The position numbers and the translations under genes are program-made. This document shows positions 44,501-57,721 of a stretch of 64,000 nt of DNA, piece after piece. The notes beneath the pieces were generated by a model. It worked only from the letters and a program-made list of their open reading frames with translations, was not told where the DNA came from and made no database searches. This stretch comes from Sclerotinia nivalis (taxonomy: Eukaryota > Ascomycota > Leotiomycetes > Helotiales > Sclerotiniaceae), in NCBI GenBank assembly GCA_029531795.1, contig JAPEIS010000002.1:1922001-1986000 (forward strand), read 5' to 3'. How positions within the stretch are numbered: position 1 is the first letter of the stretch; every line of letters begins with the position of its first letter.

Positions 44501-47029
44501 ATAGGATCCGTTATTTCACTCATTCTTGATCCAAAAACTTGGCCGACTGCGAAATCAACGTAGGGATCTATTCCAGGCATGCGACTAGAAGCTCCGAGGA
44601 GTTCGGGAAATGGTAAGCCATCTCGCAAGGCACTTTCTTCTTCGTAAGGTAATACAAGGGCATGGAGTAGCAGAATGAACGCATCCGGTTCCTCAAAACC
44701 CGTAGCAAACTTGCGGAGAATTGCGTCAGGTGCATAAGATGGGGGGGCTGTATTTCTTTGAGTGCTGGGATTATGGACGTATCCACCAGAAGTCCATATA
44801 TCGAGGGCTGTCCACAAATACTCGCCTGCTGCCTTCGTTTTGTTACTTAGCAAAGAACGTAGTGCCGTGAAAGCACCAGCTCTAAATCGAGATGGTATAG
44901 AACTAGATGCAAGTTGGAAGAGCAGGTCTGTGAGTTGATATGATGGATGCTGCATCAAAAATTGTCTGGCAACTGCACTATGCGAACAGAGCTGAGATAT
45001 GAGGCGGAGATAAGACTCCAGCATAATGTAAGATTCTGGCTCTAGTTCTGCTTGATCATGATTTGGCTTCCCATGACGATAGGCCTGAGCTTGTGGTACT
45101 GGTTGATCTCGAAGTTTATTTGTGAAAAATGTTAGCTCTTTGAAAATTTGATTCCATGTGAGGGCATGAGCACGCTTCATTTTTCCGGCTTGAGGACTTT
45201 CGTCGAGCAAAAAATCGTGTGCAGCAGTGGCACACTCATCATCACCTGAAATTGCCTGGAGCATTTCACAAAATGCCGAAACCAGCGGGGTTGATGCACG
45301 TCGAGAAGCCCAATACATGAAACCGGTTAACACACCATCTGGGACGTCCCAAAATCCATCCAAAGCAGCCTTTGGGCGGCCGTCAAAGGCATAAGAAATG
45401 ATAACTATGAATCGCTCCAGATCTAGATCGTGCTCATGCTCATGACTGAGTTGACGTTGCTCATCCTCGTCTATCCTCAACCTCCTTAATACGTCTGGTA
45501 GATTCGTTATGAAACTTTCGATGAATGTCTGTAATTGCTCCATGAATTGATCTTCGAAAAAATCCGAGAAAGATACAGAATCGGACAACAGCTGAGGTGC
45601 CTTTCTCTGTAGCCATAATCGAAAACCTTGACGTGACGGTTCGGACCAACTTGCGGCTTTGACATCAGCAGAAAGTGACAGCATAAAATCAAAAGCACCG
45701 TCCTTAAGAGCCTCATTAAACTGTTGAGAACGCTGCTTGGCCTCTGATATTTGATTAGTGACTTGGAGACTGGAAATTGCATGAATTTTAAATTTTAGCT
45801 CACCTTCTTCGAGATTAATGCCATGTGGTAACCCGTCATGGTGTTCCACATACCATCCACTATACTCCGCCAACCACCATGCTCGGAATGCGGCATGAGC
45901 ATAAGGCAATACCCATGCATTCTGGTCGGTTTTGACGCTGATCTTCTTATCCAGCGCTCTTGCATCTTGTATCGTTGACCCACCTTCTGGAGAACCATAA
46001 CGCCAAATATAAGCAGCCAAAGCGGGAAAATGATGCACTGTAATAATTTGTTAGTCGAAAAGCGTGTTGTGGCAAAACTGAAGATATTTCGTAGTAGGTT
46101 GATCCAATTTCCAAATATGGAGAATGCTTACCCAGAAGATTATCATACTTATCCGCTTTCTTCAAAATCCCCAAGAGTAGCTCGAAATCTCCCTCGACAG
46201 AATGGTTTGCTTTCACCAGATAGAGTATGATAACGCCTAGTAACTCATGTTGTTTGACCAGACTGTGGCGCTGATACTCCATGATTTCCAAAAGATCCGG
46301 TTGCGATGGTTGTCCCAATACAGATACACTGCTAACTTTGTCCGAGATCTTCTGGAGCCAATGCCTGATATCACCCATAGCAGAAATGCATTTTGAAATA
46401 AATGTTGGCGCATTGCTTGTTGTGATTGGAGTTGCAGCTCCACTTGTAGTTGTGGTTGTAGGTTCATTACGGATCGATTCCGTGATGATTTGTTCCAGGT
46501 AAGCCTTCAGTTCCTTCTCCTGCTCCGAATTGCTCTCTAACTCGGCATCTTGCTGAAGTGTAAGCCGCAAACAATCTAACAAGAGCTTTCGTCGCTGATG
46601 GAAGCGGATTATAGAGCAGGATAAAATTGAGCGCCCTGTCGCATCGGCATCGTCTTGTGCGTCGAAGAAGATTTGGGATGCCTCGACTTCATCAAGATTC
46701 AATTCGTCCGCCAGTTGATATGTTCCCTGCTTAAAGTCGTCGTTGATCTTATACATCTGTCCATCTCGCTCGACTTTCCCTATTATAGTCATATTAACTT
46801 TGATTCTTCATGGTTGACTCAAGGTCATAGGAAAGTACACACCCTCTTCGATACTCTTCCGACTTTGCTCATTCCGACTCTTGTGGTTCAAAAGGTTACG
46901 AAAAGCTGCGATATGAGCGTTGAGTTCAATCGCTAATCGTTCAAGGTTTGAAAGACGAGAATTTGATAGTGCAAGGAGGTCCGAATGCAAGGCTTGGATT
47001 TCATTCAAGCTACTTGACTGCTCTGCCAT
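41559..47029 (-). CDS. NUP192: nuclear pore inner-ring nucleoporin Nup192 (Nup205)
   Basis: Six exons on the minus strand: 47029-46843, 46779-46132, 46037-42189, 42140-41985, 41938-41670 and 41609-41559, giving 1719 residues. This fits Nup192, about 1680-1760 residues in fungi. Nup192 is an alpha-helical solenoid in the inner ring of the pore, binding Nup93/Nic96 and Nup53-type partners. Identifying blocks are LADELNLDEVEASQIFFDAQ in exon 2 and HFPALAAYIWRYGSPEGGST plus FRAWWLAEYSGWYVEHHDGL at the start of exon 3. The N-terminus starts MAEQSSSLNEIQALHSDLLA. The C-terminus FEEITIQKRPTLRSFT comes from a 51-nt last exon. A disordered insert (RRAGRGDRAPAPAPAPPNPD) lies near residue 1500. The upstream Met at 47098 was rejected because the conserved region starts at 47029. 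Every junction keeps phase. Confidence 0.95.
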
Positions 47030-47557
47030 GGTTGAGAAGGATGCGCCGAAGCTTTTGACACAGGGAATTGATCTGGCACAGAACTCATAAAAGTTCAAAA
47101 GGGTATATCCGTATTCCTTTCATGGCAAGTCGTAATTGTTTCTCTGTCGCAGATGCTGTAAGTGGTAGTTTGGGCTTTCTGTGATTGTATAAAAAATTAT
47201 TTGATGGAGCAAACAAGCGATGTTATTTTTGAAGCTGTCCTGCACACGAAAAATCGCGTTGCGGAGGGTCAACCACTTAACCACGTAAATAATTAAAGCA
47301 TCGACCAAACCACTTACAATATCACAGTTAGATGATACTGCTGACTTCTGCAAACCTCACAAATGCGAAAGTACCTAAATTGCTAGAACTACCTAGGTAT
47401 TTTTTGGATGCATTTGTACTGAACCCTGGAGGACTTTGGAGCTCGTCTCATATTACTATAAATTACAAGTCCGGCGGTAACATCCCATATCCACAACAGC
47501 TGTGAGAGCTCCAACTTAGGGAATGCGTTCGAATCTTTGTGATCGCAGTCTTTTAAT
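47030..47557. promoter_or_regulatory. divergent promoter of NUP192 and TEL1
   Basis: The 528 bp between the two divergent large genes must carry both promoters. No uORF or site is assigned. A TEL1 start at 47558 gives a first exon of 52 nt. Confidence 0.5.
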
Positions 47558-50500
47558 ATGTCGCATCCATATGCAGACCGTAGAAAGAAACCTTTAGATC
47601 AGGTTATTGGTAATTAAGATTCTTGATTGGCAGTTTTCAACGCATAAGTTAAACAAATCCCAGATATTCTTAAGACTAGAAAGGCGGATTTATTCAAAGA
47701 TTATCTGAAAGGTAAATCTACCTAAATCATGAATCTGCTTGGCAGATTTACATTTGCTAACTGGCGAGGGCTAGATCTACCTAACATCTTCCATGGTATC
47801 CTCAAGGCTGATGATGTGTATGTCAGATATTCATGCTATTTGAAGGTTTTGGACTAATTTAGACACCAGGAACGATCGACCTACAGACGCCAAGTGCCAC
47901 GAATTTTTCGAGACTCTATTCGAAATTGTCATCGAGGAAAAACGAAAATATCTACTTCCTACAAAGTCAAATAGGCCCACAGATGGAAAGTCAAGAAAGC
48001 CAACAGCTGTGAAGTCGACCACCAAGCTAGAACAATCTACCAAGGCCATATGTTCCATAGTGGAGGCCGGAATATACAAATTCAAGAAGAGGACCGTGAA
48101 TGCCCTGATAATTCACATTATTGACACGATTCCTACATCAACTGGAGACTACTTTCAACCGATAGTAAATAATTATCTTAAGACACTGGGCTACCTGCTC
48201 GAGAGACCAGCGAATGCAGCGGGTGTCAAGGATGTTCGAACTGAACTTATAGACTTTTCCGTCGATGGTATCGAGTTGTACCTGGGGGACACTGACGAAT
48301 ATCTGTTAGAGTCTGGCAATGGGATTAGCCATCCATCACTGCTTAAATCTTTCTCCGGGCTGGGAAGTATTCCAAAGAGGTCAAATTCGGTGTCTGAACA
48401 TGATGTAGAAGTCCTTTGTCAAATCCTCACCCCACTTCTTTCCACTACCAACGATCATTCATTCCCAACTCTTGAGCGAGTGGCCACCATGATGATGCGC
48501 TTGCTACAGTACCTGAAATCGAATGTAAGCACGCTACATCGTTTAGCATTCTCTGTCCTTAATATCATTTTGTCATCTTTTGCTGAAGAATATACCTCAT
48601 TTTCATTTTCAATTGGCCGGGAGTTAATTCCTTTAATATGTCGGCTTTGGCAAGGTAAATCATTGCACAAGGACGAAAAGATTAACTCTGTCCGAGATGA
48701 AATGCTGATTAGTTTGTACCATATTCATCTACACCTGGAGAGCAATACTATGAGCAATGAGGATGCCGAGTTGGAGAGTAATTTAAACGATTTACTTGAT
48801 GCCTTGAGGGCAGATTATTCTAGGAGAGAAAACAGTGATCAGCTCCAGTTAGACGATGTGGAAATTTTAGATCTGAGTTCCCGAAAGATGAGCTGCGATC
48901 CTTTTCGTCTACATTGTTTCCGACTCAAATCTCACAACAATCGCACGGCTGGCACGGCTGCTGAGCGTAATTGGGCAAACCTACTCGCCATGGCCATCCT
49001 AGAACGATTAGTGAGAGTCAAGGAGCACGTACATCAAGTGAAACCAAAATTGGGAGGTGATTCAGATGATTCGGATGATTCGGATAATCACCCACGAAAG
49101 CGTCAACGCATTTCGTGGTCATCTGAAAGATTACTGGATCCTCTTAAGTCTGGCGATCAGAAGATTCTGTTAGCTGGTCTGCAATTGATTCCATTCTTAC
49201 TGCAAAATCATAAACTCCCGCCTTCTTCTCTGAAAGAGTTACTGGCTCATTTGGGCAATTGTGCTTTAGACAAGCGTGGTAACATTGCGTCATGGGCTTT
49301 ACTTGGTATAGCAAGGTCAGTACTTTGTTAACATTAACCTGCTATAACTAACAATGGAAAAACAGTTGTACATATCAGGTATGTGCTGCAGACGAGTCAT
49401 CAACAGATTGGAAACAGCTCTGGCATAACGGAGCTAAATCGCTCACTTTTGCGGGGACATGCCGCGCTGCTGCTCTAGCACTTCATGCAATTCACGCCAA
49501 ACATCTGGTAGATTATCGTGATATTGAAGACAGTGTGAACGCGATCATCACCACAGCTGATATTAGTGGCCCACCAGTCCTTTGCGAATCGTCCATTTTC
49601 CTGGTCAATCACTTGCTACAGGTCAAAGTTAGTGAAGCACCTGGTGCGAGCCTGGCAGCCTGCAAGCATGTGATCTGTTGGCTTTTTGGAAGATGGAATC
49701 CAGGTGCGAATGTCATTGGCTATCTTTTGATTGAGACTAACACATCTTAAGCTGATAGATTATTCATTGCTCAATTTGGGAAACATCTACACCCTTTTAA
49801 CTTCGTTGCATTGTTGCGAACGAGCCTTGGCCTACCAAGTTTGCCTATATACTCAAACGGCCGTCCTATAGGAGGTGCATTGTTTCAGGCATGGCAACAA
49901 CACTTGGACAGGGAAAAAGTTCTTCGTTTCCTTTTACTACTTGACGGCGGGGCACCTGCCAAGGCAGATTTTGTGTGCCGATACTGTCCGAAATCTACCA
50001 CTGATAATGATGCAGTCTTCAAATTAGACAGTGCTCACTTCAGTTCTGCCCGGAGATTGATCATCGAATTTCTGGCATCCAAATGTAGCGAGCTTCTACA
50101 GATTTGGAGAAGCTTCAATGCAGAACGTTCTCCGCAGGTCTCCACTGACATGTATCGAGGCTCACTGAATGCATGCATCATTGGTCTTGATCTATTGCCG
50201 CATTTTGCCAATGCCGATTTAGAGCAGTTACCTCATTTAAGGGAAGACCTCCGAGGCTTAGGCGATGAGTTACTGGAATTCTTGAGAAGATCAGATGCCA
50301 AAGATTTTCAGGCCACCGAAGAGTTTATCCATACTCTTTTGCAAACAATCCAACCTCATCTCCCTCCTTGCGATTCCACTCAATTCAAGCACGTCGCGGA
50401 GCAAAACCCTCAATTGCTGCAGTTTTTGAGCCTTATCTCGGACGACGTCAAGCGTCGCCGTATAGTTCAGGAGTCAAGTTCAGTAATTAATGATGATCCC

Positions 50501-53500
50501 ATGGATATTGATCACGAATTTTCCACCCAGAGGAGTCACTCAGCAAAGGAAGCGCAAAAACCGAATGTTTCCAGGCGAGCCATGGCACTGGAAATGAGTT
50601 CTTCATCCTTTTTTATAGATACAATAGGCAGACTAATGCTTGTCGCTGACATGAACGAGTCCCCAGAAAGTTGCACGGTGCCAACTTCTTTTATCGATGA
50701 GCTGGTCTCTATGAAGGATGAAGAGATACTCTCGTGTCGTCCACTCATGCGCGACGTACTTCAATCCGATCTTATACTTGTAGAGACTGATGCCTATCAC
50801 CTTTTCGAGCGTATGGGACATATTCTTTCATCAGACGATTTCCTTGCCAGCGAAATTGCCATGTGCGCATGCTTGGACGTAATGATAGGACTTTTGCCTT
50901 TCTGGTCAATGGAAGAGCAGAACTCTTTCGTGAAACATGCTAAGCAACTCTATGATTGGTTTATTTTACGAATCGAGAGGAGCTCCGATTCTACAGTCGT
51001 CCAGCTAGGAATTGTTAATCTGCTACTACAACTTTTGCGGACAAATCAGAATTATGGAAATGCCCCTTCTCAGCCGTCACCGCGTACTAGTCTATTAAAG
51101 CTTCTCGAAAAAGGTAATACTTCTACGAAGTTCTTCATTGGTGATCAGATTTCGGAAATATTTGAGCTTTTCACGCTGAAAGAGCATGACAAAATATTCG
51201 TAGATGTGCTTGAGCTTTTACCTTCTGCACCAGAAGTCTTGGAAGGCATCGCGTTTCGACTTTATGTCCTGGCAAAACTAGCTTCCCGTTGGTCAACTCT
51301 TCTGCGAAGATGCATTTACCATATTTTTGAAACTCCGGGTAGAATTTCGGGTTCTGTGCGACATGCCACTTGGTGCTTATCCTATGTGGCTTCTGCGCTC
51401 GCAGTAGCAAGTCCACAGGAGCTATTCGCATTGTTTGCGCCTCAAATCCTCTACACTTGGCTCGAGGTAGAGGCAATGGACGATATACCGTACCAAATCT
51501 TTGGCTTCGCTGGTCTTGGCGACTTATTGGTATTCGCCCAGGAAGAGACCTGCGCCCTCATAATGATGCGGGGTCATGATGCCCAGCTGGACCACCTCGC
51601 TGAGCTGTTAAATATTCCCGCAAGCCAATTACTTCAGAAATGTTTTGCGAAAGCCATGGCATATTGTATTGCCAACAATATAAGCATACCGCCCTCGAGT
51701 GAAAAGAAACGTATAAGTGGTGAGGCCCGACTGAAAAATCGCCTCGGCAAAGAATTGTTCTTAGAATGTGTCAATCTGCATTTTACAGATATACTAGCTA
51801 CCTTGTTTAATGTCATAGACCAAGAGCAACATGTCGAAAAGTCATTCGCCAAGGATGAGAACTTAGTATATGCCGCAAAAATCATGGTAGAGATCAAATC
51901 TCTGAGCTCGTCTGAGATTATCTTGCCCCCGAGTCAGCAACCTGCATTCAAAGCAAAATACCTCTTACATGAAATCAAACATTTGTGTACGAGGACAGTG
52001 CATGAGGCAGGCGATCTATACACTCCAAGTTTAGTGGCTTTCATCGCTAGAAAATTACTTAGGACTATCCATCCTGCACTTGGGTCGCTGCATGCTTGTT
52101 CTGTGTTGCGAAAACTTCGTGTTTTAATCTCGCTTGCCGGAAATGCTGCAACTCGAGGTTATCCGTTGGAAATGCTTCTTCGATCTATAAGGCCTTACAT
52201 CAAGGATCCTGAATGTGCAGATGATGCTATTGGTATTTTGCAATATCTATTAATCCAGGGCTCAGAATACCTAAAACTGTCTCCATCTTTTGTTGCAAGC
52301 ATTACCCTTTCGATACTCGGATCTTTACGTGTATTCATGCAGGAGCGTAGATCTAGCACAACCCAGGAGAGTCAACATCAAGCTACAATGTCCAAGGCCC
52401 AGAAATTTCATCTTTGGGTTGGGAAGTATGCCTCAAGGTATGAATCTCCTGCTTTGGCGGGGCCTTTGAGTTCAAGCTTCAAATCTCTCGTGGCCTCTGC
52501 TCAAGAGGTCCGAGCAATTGGGAACGCTGAAAAGGGAACAATAGAAAGCACATTACTTGATCGGCTACTGGAGGATGAGAAGAATGGGGGCACTTTACTG
52601 ACTCTACCTGCTCGAAAGCTTGCGCTCAGTATGCTATGCTCCGAGTTTGAATGCCCCACTTCTTTCAGGAGCGATATATACGGCGAAGATGCAGCTGCCG
52701 AAGCAAGGGCTGCTGTCGTGTGGAAGTCTTGCAGAGGAAATTCATCGAATAAACAATACATGTCTTGGGCCGCGCGGGTACTTGGAAGAGCCTTTGCGGC
52801 TACTGGGCACGTGCACCACGAACTTCTGCAAGAATCCACACTGTCGAAAATGAAGGAACTAAAGACATCATCCGAAGTTAATCTTCCATCACGGGCATGC
52901 ATATTGAGTCTTCTTCAATCGATACTTTTAGGGGATGATAGTTCAGCAGCGGGAATTGCTGAAACGACTTTACGTATCATTGTTACAACTTCAGACCAGC
53001 AGATTTTGGAAATTGGTCGCCAAAGTCTGCCGCCACCAGTTTTCGAAGCGTCAGCGTGGAATCCTTATCCCGTTCCGCCATGTGAGGTCGCAGAACCTGC
53101 AGATGGTATGAATAGCTTAGGGGCTCATCTAGAAGCAACCTTCATCCTTTCTCCTAATTGGCTGCAAGATCTCTCCATTGCGTTGGTCAGAGCTGTCCCT
53201 AAAGATCCCATACTGTGCGCCTTAGGGCCAGTCCTTAGGGATGTGCCAGAGTTTGCTGATCAAGCATTTCCGTTCATTCTCCACCTCGTACTCTCGACGG
53301 ATTTACCGGCACAGAAAATTAGCCGTAACCAAATCTCTAATGCATTTGCGGCGTGGTTTTCTAGAAGTCAAGACGTCGAAAAAAACAACCTGAAAACTCT
53401 GATCAACTCGATTTTATATTTACGTACTCAACCTCTACCTCACGAGAAATCCTCGGCGGATCGTTTGCATTGGCTAGATCTCGACTACCTCAAAGTCGCT

Positions 53501-56500
53501 ACAGCCGCCATACATTGTGGAATGTTTAAAACGGCTTTGATATTTGTTGAAGAGCATCAATCGATCCCAGTCAAATCATCTCGACGTTCTTCAACGATGA
53601 AAGATGGCGGTGAAGCTCCCGAAATTCCGACAGATTTGCTTCTCGCAATTTTTGAGAACATTGATGACCCCGATCTATATTATGGGGTGCAACAGACAGC
53701 CAGCTTAAGCACGATATTGGCAAGGCTAGAATATGAGAAAGATGGGCCCAAAAGTCTCGCTTTCAGGGGTGCACAATATGATAGCCATATCAAGCAGCAA
53801 GACCCTAGAGCCGCTCAGGACGCACAATCTCTTGTTAAGGCCCTAGATATGCTTAGCTTGAGTGGTCTTTCTCTCTCTCTACTGCAAGCACAACAGAGTT
53901 CTGGAATAGCTGGTACATCCTTAGATTCTATGTTTCGTACCGCCCGTAAACTGGAACAATGGGACATTCCAGTTCCTGCTAGCGACAATCACTCAGTGAC
54001 AATTTACAAAGCTTTCCAAGCAGCTCATATTGCTACAAACCGTGGAACACTCATGAAAGCAATCGATGAAGGACTTGAGGGCACAATGGAACGCCTCGTG
54101 CGAGATGACCTTAGCGCTAGTGCCCTTCACGAATCGCTTAGAACATTGGCGGCTCTTTCCGAAATGGATGAGGTGCTTAGCTCTCAGGGGTCCGGAGAAT
54201 TTGAAGAGGCCCTGTCAAGATTTCGGAATCGCTCTGAATGGATGAAGACGGGGAGGTGAGTACTTGACACATTTTACCATAATCATAGCTAATATGAAAT
54301 TAGGTTTGATGACATTAGCCAGATGATTTCTTGTCGGGGAACAACTTTAAGTACCTTGAGCCAGCAACCACGCCTTCGAGACATACTCAACCTCTCTTCT
54401 AAAGATACAAGACTAGTTGAGGTACATGTTGCACTCATGGCTTCGTCGCTGAATCGTGCTCATGGCGCCCTGCAAGAATCTTTATCTCTGACAACTTCAT
54501 TAATCGATCTTATCAAACCCTGCCAATCTCTTGGTATGGAAATTGAAGCTGCGGTTCATATGGAGACCGCGGACGCATTGTGGGAGCAAGGTGAAATGAC
54601 ATCTTCGATAGGCATATTACAGGCCTTGGACAATGCATCCTTCTTAAAAGCACAGACTATTTCTGTTGGTCGTCCTGATCTCCTATCCAAGATTGGTCAC
54701 CAAGTCTCCGAAGCCAGACTCGAGAAGCCTGATCGTATCATTGAGAAATATCTAAAACCTGCCCTCAAGGACTTAAAAACGTCCGACGGTCATGAAGCTG
54801 CGAAAGTCTTCCATCAATTCGCTGTGTTTTGTGATCAACAACTACAGGACCCTGATAGTTTGAAAGATTTAGAGCGAATGAAGAACTTAAGCGAGATGAG
54901 ATCCAGTGATGTCGCCGACTACGAAGAACTTCTGAGAAAGGCAACATCATCAGCAGAAAGAGCAAGGCATAATAGTTATCTAAAAAAGGCCAAGACATGG
55001 CTCGGACTAGACGAGCGAGAATATCGCCGCCATTGCTCCAACAGAGACGAGTTTTTGCGCCAATGCTTGGAGAATTATCTTCTCGCTTTAGCTGCTTCGG
55101 ATAACCATGATAGCAATGCGCTACGGTTTACAGCACTTTGGCTTGAACATTCCGCGGAAAACTTTGCCAATGAAGCTGTCGCCAAAATTTTGCCCAAGGT
55201 ACCTAGTCGAAAATTCGCTACGCTGATGAACCAGCTCAGTTCTCGTTTACTTGACAATGATTCGAAATTTCAGCAACTTCTCTTCAATCTAGTATTACGA
55301 ATCTGCACGGATCACCCATATCATGGTATGTACCAAATATATGCTGGGTCTCACAGTCGGCCAAATACCAAAGATGAAATAGCTATTTCAAGGAATAAAG
55401 CCACTCTCAAGGTTTCAGAGCAACTCCAAAGGGCTGAGAACTCACGGGAAATTTGGGCTGCCTTGGGTTCAGTCATACAGCCATATACTCAGCTCGCAGG
55501 CGAGAAAGATGACCTGAAGTACAAAACTGGTAAAAAAATTTCGATTAAAGATTCCCCTGCGGGATTAAAACTCAACAATATCGTGAGGAAGTACTCCATA
55601 CCTCCTCCGACAATACAAATAGACCTTCGTGCAGACAAAAATTATTCCAACGTTCCAAAGATGGTTAGATTCGAGTCACAGATGAGTATAGCATCTGGAG
55701 TAAGTGCACCGAAGATCATCACGGCCGTGGCGGATAACGGAGCGCGATTTAAACAATTGGTAGGAATTCAAGATAGTGGATGCCAGCATTACAGCTAACA
55801 TATATTAGGTAAAAGGTGGCAATGATGATCTGCGCCAAGATGCCATCATGGAGCAGGTATTTGCTCAAGTCAGCGAACTCTTGAAAACGAACAGAGCTAC
55901 TAGACAAAGAAACCTCAGCATCAGAACGTACAAAGTCCTACCATTGACCTCCATAGCTGGTGTCATCGAATTCGTGCCAAGCACAATCCCCTTGCATGAA
56001 TATCTCATGCCAGCACATGAGCGCTTCTATCCAAAAGACCTGAAAGGAACCGTATGTCGTAAAGAGATAGGGGAAGTCCAAGGTCAGCCAACTGAAGCAC
56101 GAATCAAGAAATTCAGATGGGTCACCGATCGTTTTCATCCCGTTATGCATTATTTCTTCACAGAACACTTCAACGATCCTGACGAATGGTTCACCAAACG
56201 TCTAGCATACACACGCAGCACAGCTGCCATATCGATACTAGGCCACATTCTCGGATTGGGTGACAGGCATGGTCACAATATTCTTCTTGATTTTGAAAGC
56301 GGTGAAGTGGTACATATTGATCTTGGTGTGGCTTTTGAAATGGGTCGGGTTCTTCCGGTCCCTGAATTAGTACCTTTCCGCCTCACTCGCGATATTGTCG
56401 ACGGAATGGGCATTACGAAAACCGAAGGTGTGTTTCGAAGATGCTGTGAATTCACTCTTTCCGCTTTGCGTAAAGAAGTCTATAGTATTATGACGATCCT

Positions 56501-56880
56501 TGATGTTCTGCGATATGATCCATTGTACAGCTGGTCTATATCGCCGGTACGACTCGCAAAACTGCAGGTGGCGCAAAGTGTTGCACCTGAATTCGGTATA
56601 GGACACGAGAGAGGTGTCGAAAAGCAAGCAGTCAATCAACCCAGTGAGGCTGATAAAGCTTTGACCGTGGTTAACAAGAAGTTGTCCAAAACATTAAGTG
56701 TGGAAGCTACAGTCAATGATTTGATCAATCAAGCGAGTGATGAGAGGAATCTGGCGGTTTTGTATTCAGGTATGTTCTGCATTTCTCTTCTGTCCCTCTA
56801 TGCTTCCCATATGTCGTAGCGAGCTTATCTCTTTAAACAAATGCTAACTAATACCCATAGGTTGGGCTGCATACGCGTAA
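47558..56880 (+). CDS. TEL1: Tel1/ATM checkpoint kinase (PIKK)
   Basis: Nine exons: 47558-47609, 47664-47711, 47769-47795, 47863-49315, 49366-49703, 49752-54255, 54304-55759, 55809-56769 and 56861-56880, giving 2952 residues. Tel1 is recruited to DNA double-strand breaks and telomeres, normally by the Mre11-Rad50-Xrs2/Nbs1 complex, and phosphorylates SQ/TQ sites. Exons 1-3 encode an N-terminal helical start with a TAN-like motif ([13 protein letters not shown]), followed by long HEAT-type repeats, a FAT domain (about 1850-2450) and the kinase domain. The catalytic loop is GDRHGHN (Asp2778, Asn2783). The metal-binding motif is HIDLG with Asp2797. The FATC end is encoded by exon 8 and a 20-nt exon 9 (ending GWAAYA). 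Exons 2 and 3 are only 48 and 27 nt and were fixed by phase and branch sites. No adjacent gene suggests a linked function except the divergent NUP192. Confidence 0.94.
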
Positions 56881-57547
56881 AGGCAGAGATAGATAAATAG
56901 AAAACCGTGTTCGAAAGTAAGATGTTGAAAGAAATCTTGTATTAGAAATTACCATGTCTAAAGTGTAGCTAAGCTATGTATCATATTTGTGTCAATTTCC
57001 ATAATTTCATTGGCTTTATTGGCAGACATAGCTTGGTGTTATACTTTTGCTCATCTCTAGGATACGAGATGGAATAGATGGTCAAAAAATTAATGATTTA
57101 TGATGAAAGAGGAGTCAGGAGTCTCTTTTGATTTGTGAGGATTTTAGGGATTTAAAGTCGACATACTACGAAATTTCACTATCCAAACATCTCACGCATC
57201 TACAGCTCACTTCAAGATATCAATCAAAATATGAAAATTGGAAGAGGTATGTTCCTTAGTCTGAAGAGGGCTTAGTCTTGTGCTAACGATCATGCCTAAA
57301 AAAAAACGTCTGAAACTGTACATTGAAGAGTCTTCTTTCGTTCTTACTTCCCCGATGTTCCTCCACCGTGATCAGATCAACTAAGCAAGAACTATGCAGA
57401 TGAGTTTTCCGATGTAATCCAACCTTGGTGTGCCACACTGTACATACAGTTTGAGGGGACATGGAAGAACGACAAGCTTAAGTACTTTGAAAATGTAGAT
57501 ATTCAACACTAGATGCTCACTCTGATACATCTAATCTCGAGCCGATC
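56881..57547. other. intergenic, TEL1 3' flank
   Basis: It contains the TEL1 3' untranslated region and the 3' end of the zinc-ribbon gene on the other strand. AT-rich, with no other feature seen. Confidence 0.6.
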
Positions 57548-57721
57548 TCACTTCTTGAACGGTGCCCCCTCCACTGAACCGCAATTACTCTCTTTCACGA
57601 GGCCAGAGTAATTATATGCTGACTGATAACTCATGGCGATATTGCACGAATCGCATCGAGGTGTTTCGTCCTCACCGGTAAGTAGAGAAGCTTTGCACTT
57701 GGAGCAATGCCAAAGCGCCAT
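57548..57721 (-). CDS. 57-residue zinc-ribbon-like microprotein
   Basis: A minus-strand frame starting ATG at 57721 and ending TGA at 57548-57550. It reads MALWHCSKCKASLLTGEDET, then PRCDSCNIAMSYQSAYNYSG, then LVKESNCGSVEGAPFKK. The two CxxC knuckles (Cys6-Cys9 and Cys23-Cys26) 13 residues apart are the signature of a small zinc ribbon (rubredoxin/C4 type). There is no signal peptide, and a Lys-Lys tail closes the protein. I do not recognise a named family. The frame has no ATG immediately upstream and no overlap with TEL1. The start of a longer protein by splicing cannot be excluded. A role in nucleic-acid or protein binding is only a guess. Confidence 0.6.
   Translation of the reverse strand: MALWHCSKCKASLLTGEDETPRCDSCNIAMSYQSAYNYSGLVKESNCGSVEGAPFKK

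Noticed and set aside
47029..47098. Upstream Met start for NUP192
   Set aside because: The 23 extra residues are Cys/Phe-rich and unlike Nup192 N-termini; MAEQSSSLNE is the better start.
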